Shown: positions 33,738 through 41,346 of the stretch, one piece after another
How the letters are laid out: each line of letters starts with the position of its first letter
How positions within the stretch are numbered: the first letter of the stretch is position 1
Assembly (NCBI RefSeq): GCF_022354825.1
Contig: NZ_CP031168.1
Span: 4,899,501-4,963,500 of the forward strand
Direction: 5' to 3'
Origin: Paenibacillus sp. H1-7
Lineage (GTDB): Bacteria; Bacillota; Bacilli; Paenibacillales; NBRC-103111
DNA: 64,000 nucleotides
Translations under genes and position numbers: made by a program
The notes under the pieces: generated by a model
The model's input: only the letters and a program-made list of their open reading frames with translations
What the model was told of the DNA's origin: nothing
Databases searched by the model: none

Positions 33738-34991
33738 TCATCGGCCGGCCGTTTCTTGCGACGGCTGTGCAGCTTCCTTACTCTGCCCAAGCAGCCAGAC
33801 CAGCAGGCCGCCGGCGGCAATGACCAACCCGTGCAAAGCAAAGATGGCGGACGCACTAACGAGGCTGCCTAGCGTACCGCTGGCCATCGGGCCTGCGATT
33901 TGCCCGGTAAATAATAAGCTGCGGGACAGCCCCGTTCGAAATCCTAACTGGTCCGAAGCAGATGAGCGCGTTATCGTCAAAAACACCGATTGGATCAGCG
34001 CGCTGGAGGCAAAGCCCTGCAAGATGCGCAGCGGAATTAGCCAGCTGACGCTCGGAACCGCCGTTTGCAGCATAATAGCCGAGCCGCACAAGACGGCAGC
34101 CACCGCATAATTAAGCCGCACCGGCTGGACATCATTTCGTTTGCCCCACCAGGATGACGCAAGCCATACCGACGCCCAGTTGACCGCCTGCAGGACACCT
34201 ACCCATACAGTCGTATGCGCTGGATCCTCCACCAATTGCTTCACGTACACGGGCGTAACCGTCAATAAGCCGAAAACGCCGAAATTCGCCAGAATGCCCG
34301 CCAGCAAAAAATGACGTACCTTAGGCTCGCTTAATAGATGAATCCACTGCTTGCTCATCCGGGACGATACGACGGACGCCTTTCTGCGTTGCAGCTTGTT
34401 TTCTTTCAAGAACAGCAAGCTAAATAACGTCCACATGCCCAGTACTGAGCCGAGCAGCATAAACATCGGCTGAAAGCCGACAAGACTGAGCAGCAAGCCT
34501 CCAAGCAGAGGACCGAGCATGGATCCCGCGGCTAGCGCCCCTTCCAGCTTGCCCCGTACTTTGCCCTGCTCCCCCGGCTTCGCTTCTGAAGCGGCATAGG
34601 CGGACACGGCGTCAACGACGCCTCCAAGTGCGCCTTGCAGCAAGCGCAGCACGAACAGCTGAAACGGCGTTGCGGCAAAGCCCATCAGCGCCAATACAAG
34701 TGCGGATCCGAAAAGCGCCCGCACGATCATCATTTTGCGGCTGGTCAGATCCCCGAGCCGTCCCCAAAGCGGCGCCGTTAGCGCCGCCGAGATCGGCGAA
34801 GCTGCCAAGGCGAGACCGCTCCACAGCAGCACGGAGGCGTCGTCCTCGGCTCCCATCTGCTCCATATAAAACGGCAGCATCGGAGCAATGACCATGGAGC
34901 TGAACACGGACAAAAAATAGCCGCCCCATAATATGCCGAAATTCGCTTTGCCCCACCCAACCTGGTTTGCTGCTTCCAAAGATACCGTCAC
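33738..34991 (-). CDS. MFS exporter, SbnD-like siderophore efflux candidate
   Basis: The 417-residue protein is a 12-segment major facilitator: ILWGGYFLSVFSSMVIAPMLPFY, the loop 2-3 motif GRLGDLTSRKMMIVRAL (motif A-like), LQGALGGVVDAVSAYAAS and motif C-like GSMLGPLLGGLLLSL, with a cytoplasmic basic loop near the middle (KENKLQRRKASVVSSRM). It resembles drug/siderophore exporters of the DHA1 type. With a Fur-type inverted repeat right before it and NIS genes following, export of the siderophore (the role of SbnD) is the best reading. Sequence alone cannot exclude another substrate. No ferric-siderophore importer lies in the window. Confidence 0.85.
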   Translation of the reverse strand: MTVSLEAANQVGWGKANFGILWGGYFLSVFSSMVIAPMLPFYMEQMGAEDDASVLLWSGLALAASPISAALTAPLWGRLGDLTSRKMMIVRALFGSALVLALMGFAATPFQLFVLRLLQGALGGVVDAVSAYAASEAKPGEQGKVRGKLEGALAAGSMLGPLLGGLLLSLVGFQPMFMLLGSVLGMWTLFSLLFLKENKLQRRKASVVSSRMSKQWIHLLSEPKVRHFLLAGILANFGVFGLLTVTPVYVKQLVEDPAHTTVWVGVLQAVNWASVWLASSWWGKRNDVQPVRLNYAVAAVLCGSAIMLQTAVPSVSWLIPLRILQGFASSALIQSVFLTITRSSASDQLGFRTGLSRSLLFTGQIAGPMASGTLGSLVSASAIFALHGLVIAAGGLLVWLLGQSKEAAQPSQETAGR

Positions 34992-35012
34992 TGCCCTTTC
35001 TGAGGTTTAATT

Positions 35013-35031
35013 GATAACAATTATCATTTAA
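35013..35031. promoter_or_regulatory. Fur-box-like inverted repeat upstream of the exporter
   Basis: TGATAACAATTATCATTT contains TGATAA and TTATCA around a short centre, 14 of 19 to the Fur consensus, about 20-40 bp before the exporter start codon. The remaining gap to 35200 shows nothing else. Confidence 0.7.
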
Positions 35032-35210
35032 TTCGCCAACATCATATCATGTTTCCGCAGCCGGGTGTATGATCCTTTTGGATAATTTCCGTTATCGAAT
35101 TGGAGTATAGAGATGGCTTACACGCTCTCTCCGGTATCCGTTTGCAGTACCTGATAGTGCTTTCATATCAGAAATTTGGGCTTGTCAAGAGTCTGATCCA
35201 AAAAAATAAA

Positions 35211-35235
35211 AAAAGCCGCGGTATGCGCGGCTCTT
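35211..35235 (-). terminator. Rho-independent terminator
   Basis: AGCCGCG and CGCGGCT pair around GTATG, with a T-rich minus-strand tail (TTTTTTTATTTTTTTGG). It follows the small ORF at 35279-35467. Confidence 0.85.
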
Positions 35236-35278
35236 TGAGATAATGTCTTGTCATCCGATATTTATTAGTCTTGCCCTC

Positions 35279-35467
35279 TTAAAATAATATTGATATTTTT
35301 GCAAGCTCTTTCTCTGCGCTTTTGACGGCTTCCTGGTCTATTTCTAGCGATCTACCGGATTGTATGGACATAATACGTTCAATAACTGTAATAGACTGTG
35401 CCCGAGTTGTAGAACCTGATTTTTCCAAGCTACCGCCATTTCCCCCTTGAATTATCCCCTTACTCAC
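35279..35467 (-). CDS. Small hypothetical ORF
   Basis: A 62-codon frame begins at GTG without a clear ribosome binding site and ends 43 bp before a strong terminator. The sequence has a Gly/Ser-rich start (GIIQGGNGGSLEKSGS) and a helical acidic second half (LEIDQEAVKSAEKELAKI). No family is recognised. The well-placed terminator supports a real transcript, but the coding start is unproven. Confidence 0.35.
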   Translation of the reverse strand: MSKGIIQGGNGGSLEKSGSTTRAQSITVIERIMSIQSGRSLEIDQEAVKSAEKELAKISILF

Positions 35468-35534
35468 AAGAAATCAAGACCACGGTATTCGTTTGTTTAT
35501 TTCCACCCGCAATATTTTCTCCAACTATGTTAGT

Positions 35535-36440
35535 CTAAACAAGTTTGAACAGTTTATAATCTTGCGATCTATAAAAAAATCTGGTGTACCCTTTTTCAAA
35601 GTGTGGTTTTCGCGGATTCCCCTGGAGGTTTTCGATCATATCATATAATCCGTAGATCCTGTCATACATTTGGCTTCTCTCATAGAGCGTTGCATCTTCT
35701 GAACCGTACTCCGTAAATACCGCGTGTCTGAATTCTCTAGGATAATAACACATATACATAAAATCCAATGCCGGATCTTCCATTCCTGCTTCACTAAAAT
35801 CTATAATCCCGAGCCTACCGGCTCTCTCGTCCCATAGAATATTATCATAGTGGAAATCTCCATGCACAATGCAAGTTGGAACCGAAGCTGAAACTTCATA
35901 ATATTTACACAGGAAATGCATCACTTGTTCCATCTCTGATGGTGACAGTTTGGCTTGCAGCAGCTTAACCCCGTCATTCATATCATTCCGAACATCTTGT
36001 TCAAAACGGCTTGGCAAGGCCTGTCTGCGCTCTGATTTCATATGAAGCTGTTTCAAAAAACTTCCAACGGATCGCCCAATTTGTTGTGCATATTGCGAGT
36101 GTTGTTCCACATACTGAGGAGTAATTCGATATCCCGGCACGTATTTTTCTACCACGAAATGTTGGGTCGGAGAAAGATACAGGCATTCTGGCAAAATAGC
36201 CTCCGTCTGCCCTGCTAATCTGCGAATTAGCTCCTGTCGGACATGATATTGATCGAACTGTAATCCATCACGAAAGAAAGCAATAACTGTCTTTTTATCC
36301 AGAATCAGAACGTCTTTCTCGCAGCCTGTGGTAATGTACTCAACTTCCTGAAAAACTAGCTCCCCTAGCTCCGCTCTCGCAATATCCAGTTTCTGCTTAA
36401 TCCATTGCTTATCCCGATTATCCAAATTCAGTGCCTCCAT
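35535..36440 (-). CDS. Aminoglycoside phosphotransferase (APH)-family kinase
   Basis: The 301-residue protein has the APH/choline-kinase fold. The N-lobe has VLILDKKTVIAFFRDG (the ATP-binding Lys position here reads less clearly) and VVEKYVPG. The C-lobe carries the catalytic Brenner motif IVHGDFHYDNILWDE (HxDxxxxN) and the metal-binding LGIIDFSEAGMEDPALDF (DFxxxxxxDP). GAAGGTATTTAT precedes the ATG. Members phosphorylate aminoglycosides, macrolides, small metabolites or sugars. Nothing nearby fixes the substrate, and resistance should not be assumed. Confidence 0.85.
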   Translation of the reverse strand: MEALNLDNRDKQWIKQKLDIARAELGELVFQEVEYITTGCEKDVLILDKKTVIAFFRDGLQFDQYHVRQELIRRLAGQTEAILPECLYLSPTQHFVVEKYVPGYRITPQYVEQHSQYAQQIGRSVGSFLKQLHMKSERRQALPSRFEQDVRNDMNDGVKLLQAKLSPSEMEQVMHFLCKYYEVSASVPTCIVHGDFHYDNILWDERAGRLGIIDFSEAGMEDPALDFMYMCYYPREFRHAVFTEYGSEDATLYERSQMYDRIYGLYDMIENLQGNPRKPHFEKGYTRFFYRSQDYKLFKLV

Positions 36441-36503
36441 ATAAATACCTTCATCCAGCTTTTCGCAGCTGTAATAAGTTCTGGATCTTGCTTCGACATC
36501 CCG

Positions 36504-36647
36504 TTACTTTTCCTTCAATTCACTAAGTAACTCAATAATCTTCTCATTTTGATCAATTTGTGTAATAACATTTGAATTAAGTTTTTGAATAGCAACAAAA
36601 ATACCAAACAAAGCACCTAAAATTAAGAAACCAGTGAGGGTATCCAT
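36504..36647 (-). CDS. 47-residue single-span membrane protein
   Basis: This short ORF starts at an ATG with AGAAAGGATTCTCTC before it. It has one hydrophobic segment (MDTLTGFLILGALFGIFVA) and an amphipathic acidic/basic helix (QIDQNEKIIELLSELKEK). The layout of one membrane helix plus coiled-coil-like tail is common among small regulatory or sporulation-related membrane proteins. I do not recognise it specifically. Confidence 0.6.
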   Translation of the reverse strand: MDTLTGFLILGALFGIFVAIQKLNSNVITQIDQNEKIIELLSELKEK

Positions 36648-36762
36648 GAGAGAATCCTTTCTAAGACATGATTCATTGATCTTCAGTTTTTATTATAGAC
36701 GCAGAAATTGCAAATAAGTTCCAACGGAATATCGATTTACCAAAGCCTCATGAGCAAAAATA

Positions 36763-36795
36763 GAAGAAAGCCTGGGGATTTCCCGGGCTTTCTTC
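36763..36795. terminator. Rho-independent terminator
   Basis: GAAGAAAGCCTGGG and TCCCGGGCTTTCTTC form a 13-14 bp stem around GATT. It lies just past the stop of the RNase H-like gene, whose transcript it can end. Confidence 0.75.
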
Positions 36796-36818
36796 GTCAA
36801 TTTAAAGGAGATATCCTG

Positions 36819-37397
36819 TTAAGAAGAAGCGGCTCGTAACCGAAAAGGCTTTTTCGTTTCGCGGTCAGCAACACTTACCATTACCGATTCTGGTTTAACC
36901 CTAGCGATTAAACCCATTGCTTCAATTCGACTAACCATCTCCGAAAGATAAGCTGCCGTCTTATTCTTAGCGCCGGTTCCTCCGTCAATATCTACCATGA
37001 AGCGGATATCTGCCCCTTGGTCGATATACGGTAAGATGATGTTCTCGAGACGTTCACGTTCGGCATAACCGAATTGAGCGGCAATTTCTTGGCTGAAGGT
37101 CGTTTCCAATGACAATTTTTCTTGAACAGAGTAGATTTCTCTCGGAATTATCACTTGCCGGCTGCATAACCAAGCGCCTCGTCCTACTCGATACACCACA
37201 ATGTAGCTTACGAATTTCGTATGGCCGGGATGTGTCTGAGCGTCAGTCGTAACCACGAGATCATATACTGCCCTTGAATCGCACTCGATGAATCGCGAAA
37301 TCCGATCCATTACGTCTCCAAACTCAAGGTTCTGTTCAGTTGTATTGCGGAATGTCGTTTCATGAATCAATGGGAATTGTCGTCTTTTTGTTTTCAT
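36819..37397 (-). CDS. YkuK-type RNase H-like protein
   Basis: I take the ATG at 37397 (ACAGGTGAATCCC before it), giving about 192 residues; the frame is open further upstream but those codons look noncoding. The protein resembles the Bacillus YkuK/DUF458 family of predicted RNase H-fold nucleases: EQNLEFGDVMDRISRFIECD, AVYDLVVTTDAQTHPGHTKFV (first acidic strand), IVVYRVGRGAWL, FGYAERERLENIILPYIDQ, RFMVDIDGGTGAKNKTAAYL (second acidic strand) and VMVSVADRET. Activity and substrate are not established for the family. Here it lies directly downstream of a tRNA gene array on the same strand, which suggests co-transcription. Confidence 0.75.
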   Translation of the reverse strand: MKTKRRQFPLIHETTFRNTTEQNLEFGDVMDRISRFIECDSRAVYDLVVTTDAQTHPGHTKFVSYIVVYRVGRGAWLCSRQVIIPREIYSVQEKLSLETTFSQEIAAQFGYAERERLENIILPYIDQGADIRFMVDIDGGTGAKNKTAAYLSEMVSRIEAMGLIARVKPESVMVSVADRETKKPFRLRAASS

Positions 37398-37618
37398 GGG
37401 ATTCACCTGTAATGCAAGGTTCGCTTCTTCCTTTCGTTTGGGTTTGTTTGCTGGGCCTTGATGGGATTGATTCAACGCATTGTGTCTAACCATGGTGGAG
37501 CTTGAAACCACAGGCGAGGTGTGGTATGCAGCTTTTAAAAATCTATTCCCCACATGCACAAGATATGAGTCTGGCTGGATAGGAACCAGCGCGCTTTTTA
37601 CTGATCATCTTTAAAATC

Positions 37619-37692
37619 TGCTGTCGAATGGACTTGAACCACCTGCCTCCCGGTTATCAGCCGAGCGCTCTAACCTCCTGAGCTACGACAGC
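37619..37692 (-). tRNA. tRNA-Ile (GAT)
   Basis: The cloverleaf is complete: acceptor GCTGTCG/CGACAGC, D-arm GCTC...GAGC, anticodon stem CTCGG/CCGGG with loop CTGATAA (anticodon GAT), T-loop TTCAAGT, discriminator A. CCA is not encoded. The T-stem has two G-T pairs, so it is slightly unusual for a chromosomal tRNA-Ile. Confidence 0.85.
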
Positions 37693-37696
37693 ATAT

Positions 37697-37773
37697 TGGC
37701 GGTCCCAAGGGGATTTGAACCCCTGACCTCTGCGCTGACAACGCAGCGTTCTAACCAACTGAACTATGGAACC
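37697..37773 (-). tRNA. tRNA-Asp (GTC)
   Basis: Acceptor GGTTCCA/TGGGACC, D-stem GTTC/GAAC, anticodon stem CTGCG/CGCAG with loop TTGTCAG (anticodon GTC), T-arm AGGGG/CCCCT with TTCAAAT, discriminator G and an encoded CCA. All stems pair, with one G-T in the acceptor. Confidence 0.88.
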
Positions 37774-37777
37774 GTGA

Positions 37778-37851
37778 AGACGTAGACGGGATTCGAACCC
37801 GCGTATCCCTGTTCGAAAGACAGGTGTGTTATGCCGCTTCACCACTACGTC
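37778..37851 (-). tRNA. tRNA-Glu (TTC), first copy
   Basis: Acceptor GACGTAG/CTACGTC, D-arm GTG...CAC, anticodon stem CCTGT/ACAGG with loop CTTTCGA (anticodon TTC), T-arm GCGGG/CCCGT with TTCGAAT. CCA is not encoded and the discriminator is T, unusual for tRNA-Glu. Confidence 0.8.
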
Positions 37852-37877
37852 ATATCTTGATGGTGGTAGAAGATATT

Positions 37878-37953
37878 TGGTGCCGGCGAAAGGGATCGAA
37901 CCTTCAACCTACTGATTAAAAGTCAGTTGCTCTACCGATTGAGCTACGGCAGC
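37878..37953 (-). tRNA. tRNA-Lys (TTT)
   Basis: Acceptor GCTGCCG/CGCCGGC has one C-C mismatch; D-stem GCTC/GAGC, anticodon stem ACTGA/TCAGT with loop CTTTTAA (anticodon TTT), T-arm GAAGG/CCTTT with TTCGATC, and encoded ACCA. The mismatch hints at relaxed selection. Confidence 0.85.
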
Positions 37954-38097
37954 ATGTGGATGCGGTAAATCCTTGCTAGGAGCGGGTTAAGCTCCCACCG
38001 ATTTTTTACAGCTTGTGTTTCGTTCAACCACCCATCAGAACCCAAACTCATGGCTGACTCACACTCTGCGAACCGCTTTTTATATGTACTTTTAGTG

Positions 38098-38168
38098 TGC
38101 GGAATACAGGAATTGAACCCATACTGAATGCTTGGAATGCATCCGTTCTACCATTAAACTAATTCCGC
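38098..38168 (-). tRNA. tRNA-Gly (TCC)
   Basis: Acceptor GCGGAAT/ATTCCGC is perfect; D-stem GTTT/GAAC, anticodon stem GATGC/GCATT with loop ATTCCAA (anticodon TCC), T-loop TTCAATT, discriminator A, no encoded CCA. The gap 37954-38097 before it shows no recognisable tRNA. Confidence 0.82.
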
Positions 38169-38171
38169 ATT

Positions 38172-38249
38172 TGGTGACGCATGCCGGATTCGAACCGAGC
38201 GAATGCAGGATTGAAAGTCCTGTGGCTTAGACCACTTGCCTAATGCGCC
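38172..38249 (-). tRNA. tRNA-Glu (TTC), second, different copy
   Basis: Acceptor GGCGCAT/ATGCGTC (one G-T), D-stem GGC/GCC, anticodon stem CAGGA/TCCTG with loop CTTTCAA (anticodon TTC), T-arm CTCGG/CCGGC with TTCGAAT, and encoded ACCA. It shares the anticodon with the copy at 37778 but is otherwise very different, so the two are not recent duplicates. Confidence 0.8.
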
Positions 38250-38264
38250 ATAATATGATTGGAA

Positions 38265-38320
38265 GGGCTGAACAGAATTAGAACCTGTGAATAATGAGTT
38301 TACGATTGCCGTGTCAGCCA
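38265..38320 (-). pseudogene. tRNA-like relic without D-arm
   Basis: A T-arm ACAGG-TTCTAAT-TCTGT is followed by TCAGCCC, which pairs with GGCTGA upstream. Only about 25 bases separate the acceptor strand from the T-arm, some 16 short of a normal tRNA, so the D-arm seems lost. It may be a decayed tRNA gene. The rest of 38321-38538 holds no clear gene. Confidence 0.35.
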
Positions 38321-38538
38321 GCTTCTCCATCCAACAGGCGCCTTACCCCTCCTACAGAACATACGTTCTATCCAAGGGTATAAAAAAGGCTGCTTAGCCC
38401 GTCGTGGTTCCATTCAAGTCGCTGCCCCAAGAATAAAGGACAAGCACCAATGGACCACTTGCCAGGTCGCAAGTAGCCTTTTACGCACAATATCAATGTA
38501 TGCACGGATTCAGATTCGGAACGGTCCGTGATTCATGG

Positions 38539-38760
38539 TCACGTTAGCGCCATTCCTCCTCTTCTAAGGATGGAAAGGCTCAAACATGGTACGTAAAAGC
38601 TACTGATGATTGGTTGGAAATAGGCCTCAAGAACATCGCTAAATTGCCCCTTAATGCTGCTCTCGCACCAAACTTGCTTATGATCAAAAGTGTTCTCGTG
38701 ATACTTTTTTGGCTGTTCATAGTCCTGCTTAGACGGATTGTTGAATAACTGGCTTCTCAT
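38539..38760 (-). CDS. Small hypothetical protein next to the tRNA array
   Basis: A 73-codon ORF has GGAAGGGATAGGCA right before its ATG. The product is hydrophilic at the start (NNPSKQDYEQPKKYHENTFDHKQ) and more hydrophobic in its second half, with no recognised family. It lies upstream of the tRNA array on the same strand. The good ribosome binding site supports it; the lack of any recognisable motif keeps the call weak. Confidence 0.4.
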   Translation of the reverse strand: MRSQLFNNPSKQDYEQPKKYHENTFDHKQVWCESSIKGQFSDVLEAYFQPIISSFYVPCLSLSILRRGGMALT

Positions 38761-38922
38761 TGCCTATCCCTTCCTTTCCTTGTAGGTTTAGTACCAAAAT
38801 ACTATCTCGCATTACCGCTTTAATGTTTTACCGCTTTACTGTTTATGATATTATCATGGGGAATTTTTAATGTCAACCCTTTTTTAACATATTTTCTTTT
38901 TTTCCTCCATTTGTAGATAAAA

Positions 38923-38952
38923 CAAAAAAGACCGCTTCTCCAGAGCGGTCTT
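38923..38952 (-). terminator. Rho-independent terminator
   Basis: AGACCGCT and AGCGGTCT form a perfect 8-bp stem, followed on the minus strand by TTTTTTGTTTTA. It serves the short ORF at 39015-39152 and separates the radical-SAM operon region from the tRNA region. Confidence 0.88.
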
Positions 38953-39014
38953 CCCGTATCCAACCAAATACGCGTTTGCAATAAACGTGATTTGCTTGCA
39001 GATCCCCATTTTTG

Positions 39015-39152
39015 TCAGAGGTGATCGGATATCGATAATAGGCCGCGTGGCGAAGAAAAAGGTTTTAACGCATTGAAAACTGAATGGTCGCCCTCGGTTA
39101 GGCTCCACTTTTGAATGCTCTCATATCCTAATAGGTAAAGTGCCTTTTTCAT
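39015..39152 (-). CDS. 45-residue hypothetical protein
   Basis: The ORF MKKALYLLGYESIQKWSL... has AAGGAG about 11 bases before its ATG and is followed by a strong terminator. The other minus-strand frame crossing this region runs through that terminator and is not credible. Function is unknown. Confidence 0.45.
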   Translation of the reverse strand: MKKALYLLGYESIQKWSLTEGDHSVFNALKPFSSPRGLLSISDHL

Positions 39153-39236
39153 CCCGCTCACGCTCCTTTCCGTGTACTTTAATTTTTCTCATCTTAAAAC
39201 AACCGCATCTTCTGTGTCAATAAAATTCTTGAGAGC

Positions 39237-39872
39237 CTATCGAATCATTACCCCCAAAAGCCCTACGAAGGTTGAAGCCTGATGACCGGCAATAATACAA
39301 CCCTCCAGATCCTTAGCCTCCACAATTAATACCTCGAAGTTACAATCGCTTAGATCGACTCCCTTAAGCTTGGTTCCAATCATATAAGCTTGATCCATAT
39401 TGCAACGGGCGAATGCTATTTTTTGAAAGTTCGCAGTAAAAAAGTCTGCGCTGATTAATGAACAATCCTCAAAGCTCACCTGCTTAAAGTTGGCTATGCG
39501 AAAATTCGAAAAATCACCCATACAATTCAGAAACCGGACATTTTGTAGCCTGCTTTGAGAAAAGTTGGTGCCAATAAGCTTACAATTTCTAAATTCAGTA
39601 CGGTGAATGAAGGAAGAAGGAAACTGTACATTAGAAAAATCACATTTCTCGAAAACAACATCTGTTATTTCGACTTGTTCCAACGATGACTCCGTAATGG
39701 TCACATTTCTAAAGATCATTTTCTCCAAGGAAACCCTATTTGCTTCCTGATGTTCGATTGTAATATTTTCAATAATCCCATTACTAAGCTCTTCTCTGGA
39801 TTCTAATGAGTCAATAGACCTTGATTCGAGTAACTCAACGGTAATTTTGGGCTGCTCCATTTTAAAATTCAT
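39237..39872 (-). CDS. Pentapeptide-repeat protein
   Basis: The 211-residue protein is built of about 25 pentapeptide-like units A(D/N)LxX, e.g. VVFEKCDFSNVQFPSSF, TEFRNCKLIGTNFSQSRL, VSFEDCSLISADFFTANF and CNMDQAYMIGTKLKGVDLSDCNF, giving a right-handed quadrilateral beta-helix. Some members (Qnr/MfpA) mimic DNA and protect gyrase; most have no known function. It lies 76 bp after the APS-kinase-like gene on the same strand and may be the last gene of that transcript. No terminator is visible between them. Confidence 0.85.
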   Translation of the reverse strand: MNFKMEQPKITVELLESRSIDSLESREELSNGIIENITIEHQEANRVSLEKMIFRNVTITESSLEQVEITDVVFEKCDFSNVQFPSSFIHRTEFRNCKLIGTNFSQSRLQNVRFLNCMGDFSNFRIANFKQVSFEDCSLISADFFTANFQKIAFARCNMDQAYMIGTKLKGVDLSDCNFEVLIVEAKDLEGCIIAGHQASTFVGLLGVMIR

Positions 39873-39948
39873 TTTGCCTCCATCCTAGCTTGGTTGATTA
39901 GACAAGCACTTTATATCATTCCCGGTCCATGGAGAAAAAACATCGCCT

Positions 39949-40473
39949 TTACAGCTGGCGATGTTCATTTACTACATAGTCCACAATCTGGCGCACATTC
40001 GCGTCCACACTGCTCGTGTGCGTATGGATCGTGATTTCCGGACTTACTGGAGGTTCATAGATATCGGAAATCCCGGTAAATGCTATGATTTCACCTTTTC
40101 TCGCTTTGGCGTATAAGCCTTTCACATCTCTGCGTACACATTCGTCCAATGGACAATACACATACACTTCGACGTAGGACTCCAGCTCAGCGCGCGCATA
40201 ATCCCGCATTTCCAAGTAGGGTGCGATCATTGAGATGACCGTCGTAACCCCATTGCGGTTCAATAGCTTGCTAATATAGACCGCGCGACGAATATTCTCC
40301 ATCCGATCTTCTTTGCTGAACCCAAGCTCTTGTCCTACCTTGCGTCTAAGCTCATCGCCGTCCAAGCATTCGACCCTAACCCCTCTTTCCTGAAGCGCAG
40401 CGGTCAAAGCTAATGCGGTAGTCGTTTTTCCAGAGCTTGGAAGACCTGTTAACCAAACCGCCGTCCCATTCAT
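39949..40473 (-). CDS. Adenylylsulfate kinase (CysC)-family protein
   Basis: The 174-residue P-loop kinase matches APS kinase in length and motifs: Walker A WLTGLPSSGKTT (about 7-18), LDGDELRRKVGQELGFSKEDR (the CysC LDGD.vR pattern), ENIRRAVYISKLLNRNG, VISMIAPYLEMRDYAR (replacing the usual SPfr..R), YVYCPLDECVRRDVKGLYAKA and the FTGISDIYEPP lid. CysC phosphorylates adenylylsulfate to PAPS, the sulfuryl donor. No ATP sulfurylase or PAPS reductase gene is near. It closes the radical-SAM operon, 18 bp after the STM4011-like gene, so it may supply PAPS to, or phosphorylate the product of, that pathway. Confidence 0.85.
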   Translation of the reverse strand: MNGTAVWLTGLPSSGKTTTALALTAALQERGVRVECLDGDELRRKVGQELGFSKEDRMENIRRAVYISKLLNRNGVTTVISMIAPYLEMRDYARAELESYVEVYVYCPLDECVRRDVKGLYAKARKGEIIAFTGISDIYEPPVSPEITIHTHTSSVDANVRQIVDYVVNEHRQL

Positions 40474-40491
40474 TACTCTGTTCTCCCTTTA

Positions 40492-41346
40492 CTATAAAAT
40501 AGCGATCCGTTCGAGTACGCGGTCCCCGTATATAGGCTCGAACGGTTGCCCCTCCATATGAATGTAGCCTATATAGCAATCACATTGCCTCATTCGGCAC
40601 GGACGTTCTTGGGATAATCGTTCCAGGCCATCTTTATACAGATTTCCGATCACTTGACGATCCTTGTAGCAGCGTTTTACACGCCCGTCTCCCTGGACAT
40701 AAAATACCGTTTGTCCAGCTCGGCACGGCTTGCCCATACTGTCGTAATCCAGCGTATTAAGAACAAAATACGGGTCTATTTGGGTCAAAAACGCTTCATC
40801 CTCGGCAGAATAGTAATCCCGTCTATCTTTGTATGCGTTGACCCACATGTAGACATCTTTAGGCAATGCCTTCCTTATGGAAGAAATGGAGTGGAACGCG
40901 TTCTTGACGCCGACACAGCCTACACTGAAAGGGATTTTCTGAACGTAGAGCTTGCGGCATTGCTGTAAAAACCGCTCTTCCTCCGTCTGTCCGGGATGGT
41001 AGGTTACCCAGAATGCAGCAGTCGCCGGATTCAAATCGCATGCCCAATCGAGCTTGGCGGATAAGTTCGTTTGAATCGCGACTTTATCGACATGCTGCAT
41101 GTGGGACAGCTCAACCAAAGCTTCCCTATACCAACGATGTGTAAGTCCTTCACCATAAGGGTTAAAAAACACGGACAGCCGATGTCCGCGGTCCGCTTGC
41201 TTCCTTACCCAGTCGACAAAGGTCTGCACCTGCAGCCGATCCTTAGCTAATGTATCTTGACTGTCCGTGTTCTTGCTGAATGGACAGTACGGGCAGTCGT
41301 AATTGCATGAGCTTAAGCTTCCGCGGAAATAAATCGTCACCTTCAT
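40492..41346 (-). CDS. STM4011-family radical SAM protein
   Basis: I take the ATG at 41346, which overlaps the previous stop (ATGA) and places the family start MKVTIYFRGSLSSCNYDCPY at the N-terminus. The roughly 284-residue protein carries the radical SAM CxxxCxxC in CNYDCPYC, a partial TIM barrel (RLSVFFNPYGEG, VAIQTNLSA, AAFWVTYHPGQT, FSVGCVGVKN) and a C-terminal cysteine cluster CRMRQCDCYIGYIHM that probably binds an auxiliary cluster, as in SPASM-type enzymes. It belongs to the conserved STM4011-STM4015 operon type; the reaction is unknown. Confidence 0.88.
   Translation of the reverse strand: MKVTIYFRGSLSSCNYDCPYCPFSKNTDSQDTLAKDRLQVQTFVDWVRKQADRGHRLSVFFNPYGEGLTHRWYREALVELSHMQHVDKVAIQTNLSAKLDWACDLNPATAAFWVTYHPGQTEEERFLQQCRKLYVQKIPFSVGCVGVKNAFHSISSIRKALPKDVYMWVNAYKDRRDYYSAEDEAFLTQIDPYFVLNTLDYDSMGKPCRAGQTVFYVQGDGRVKRCYKDRQVIGNLYKDGLERLSQERPCRMRQCDCYIGYIHMEGQPFEPIYGDRVLERIAIL

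Noticed and set aside
35535..36440. Calling the APH-family protein an aminoglycoside resistance gene
   Set aside because: Only the kinase fold motifs are visible; the family has many non-resistance substrates and no resistance context is present.
37398..37618. Further degenerate tRNA genes between the RNase H-like gene and tRNA-Ile
   Set aside because: T-arm-like strings (e.g. GCTGGTTCCTATCCAGC) occur, but no matching acceptor or anticodon arms could be found.
38884..39108. 74-codon minus-strand frame overlapping the 45-residue ORF
   Set aside because: It has no ribosome binding site and its last part runs straight through a strong rho-independent terminator.
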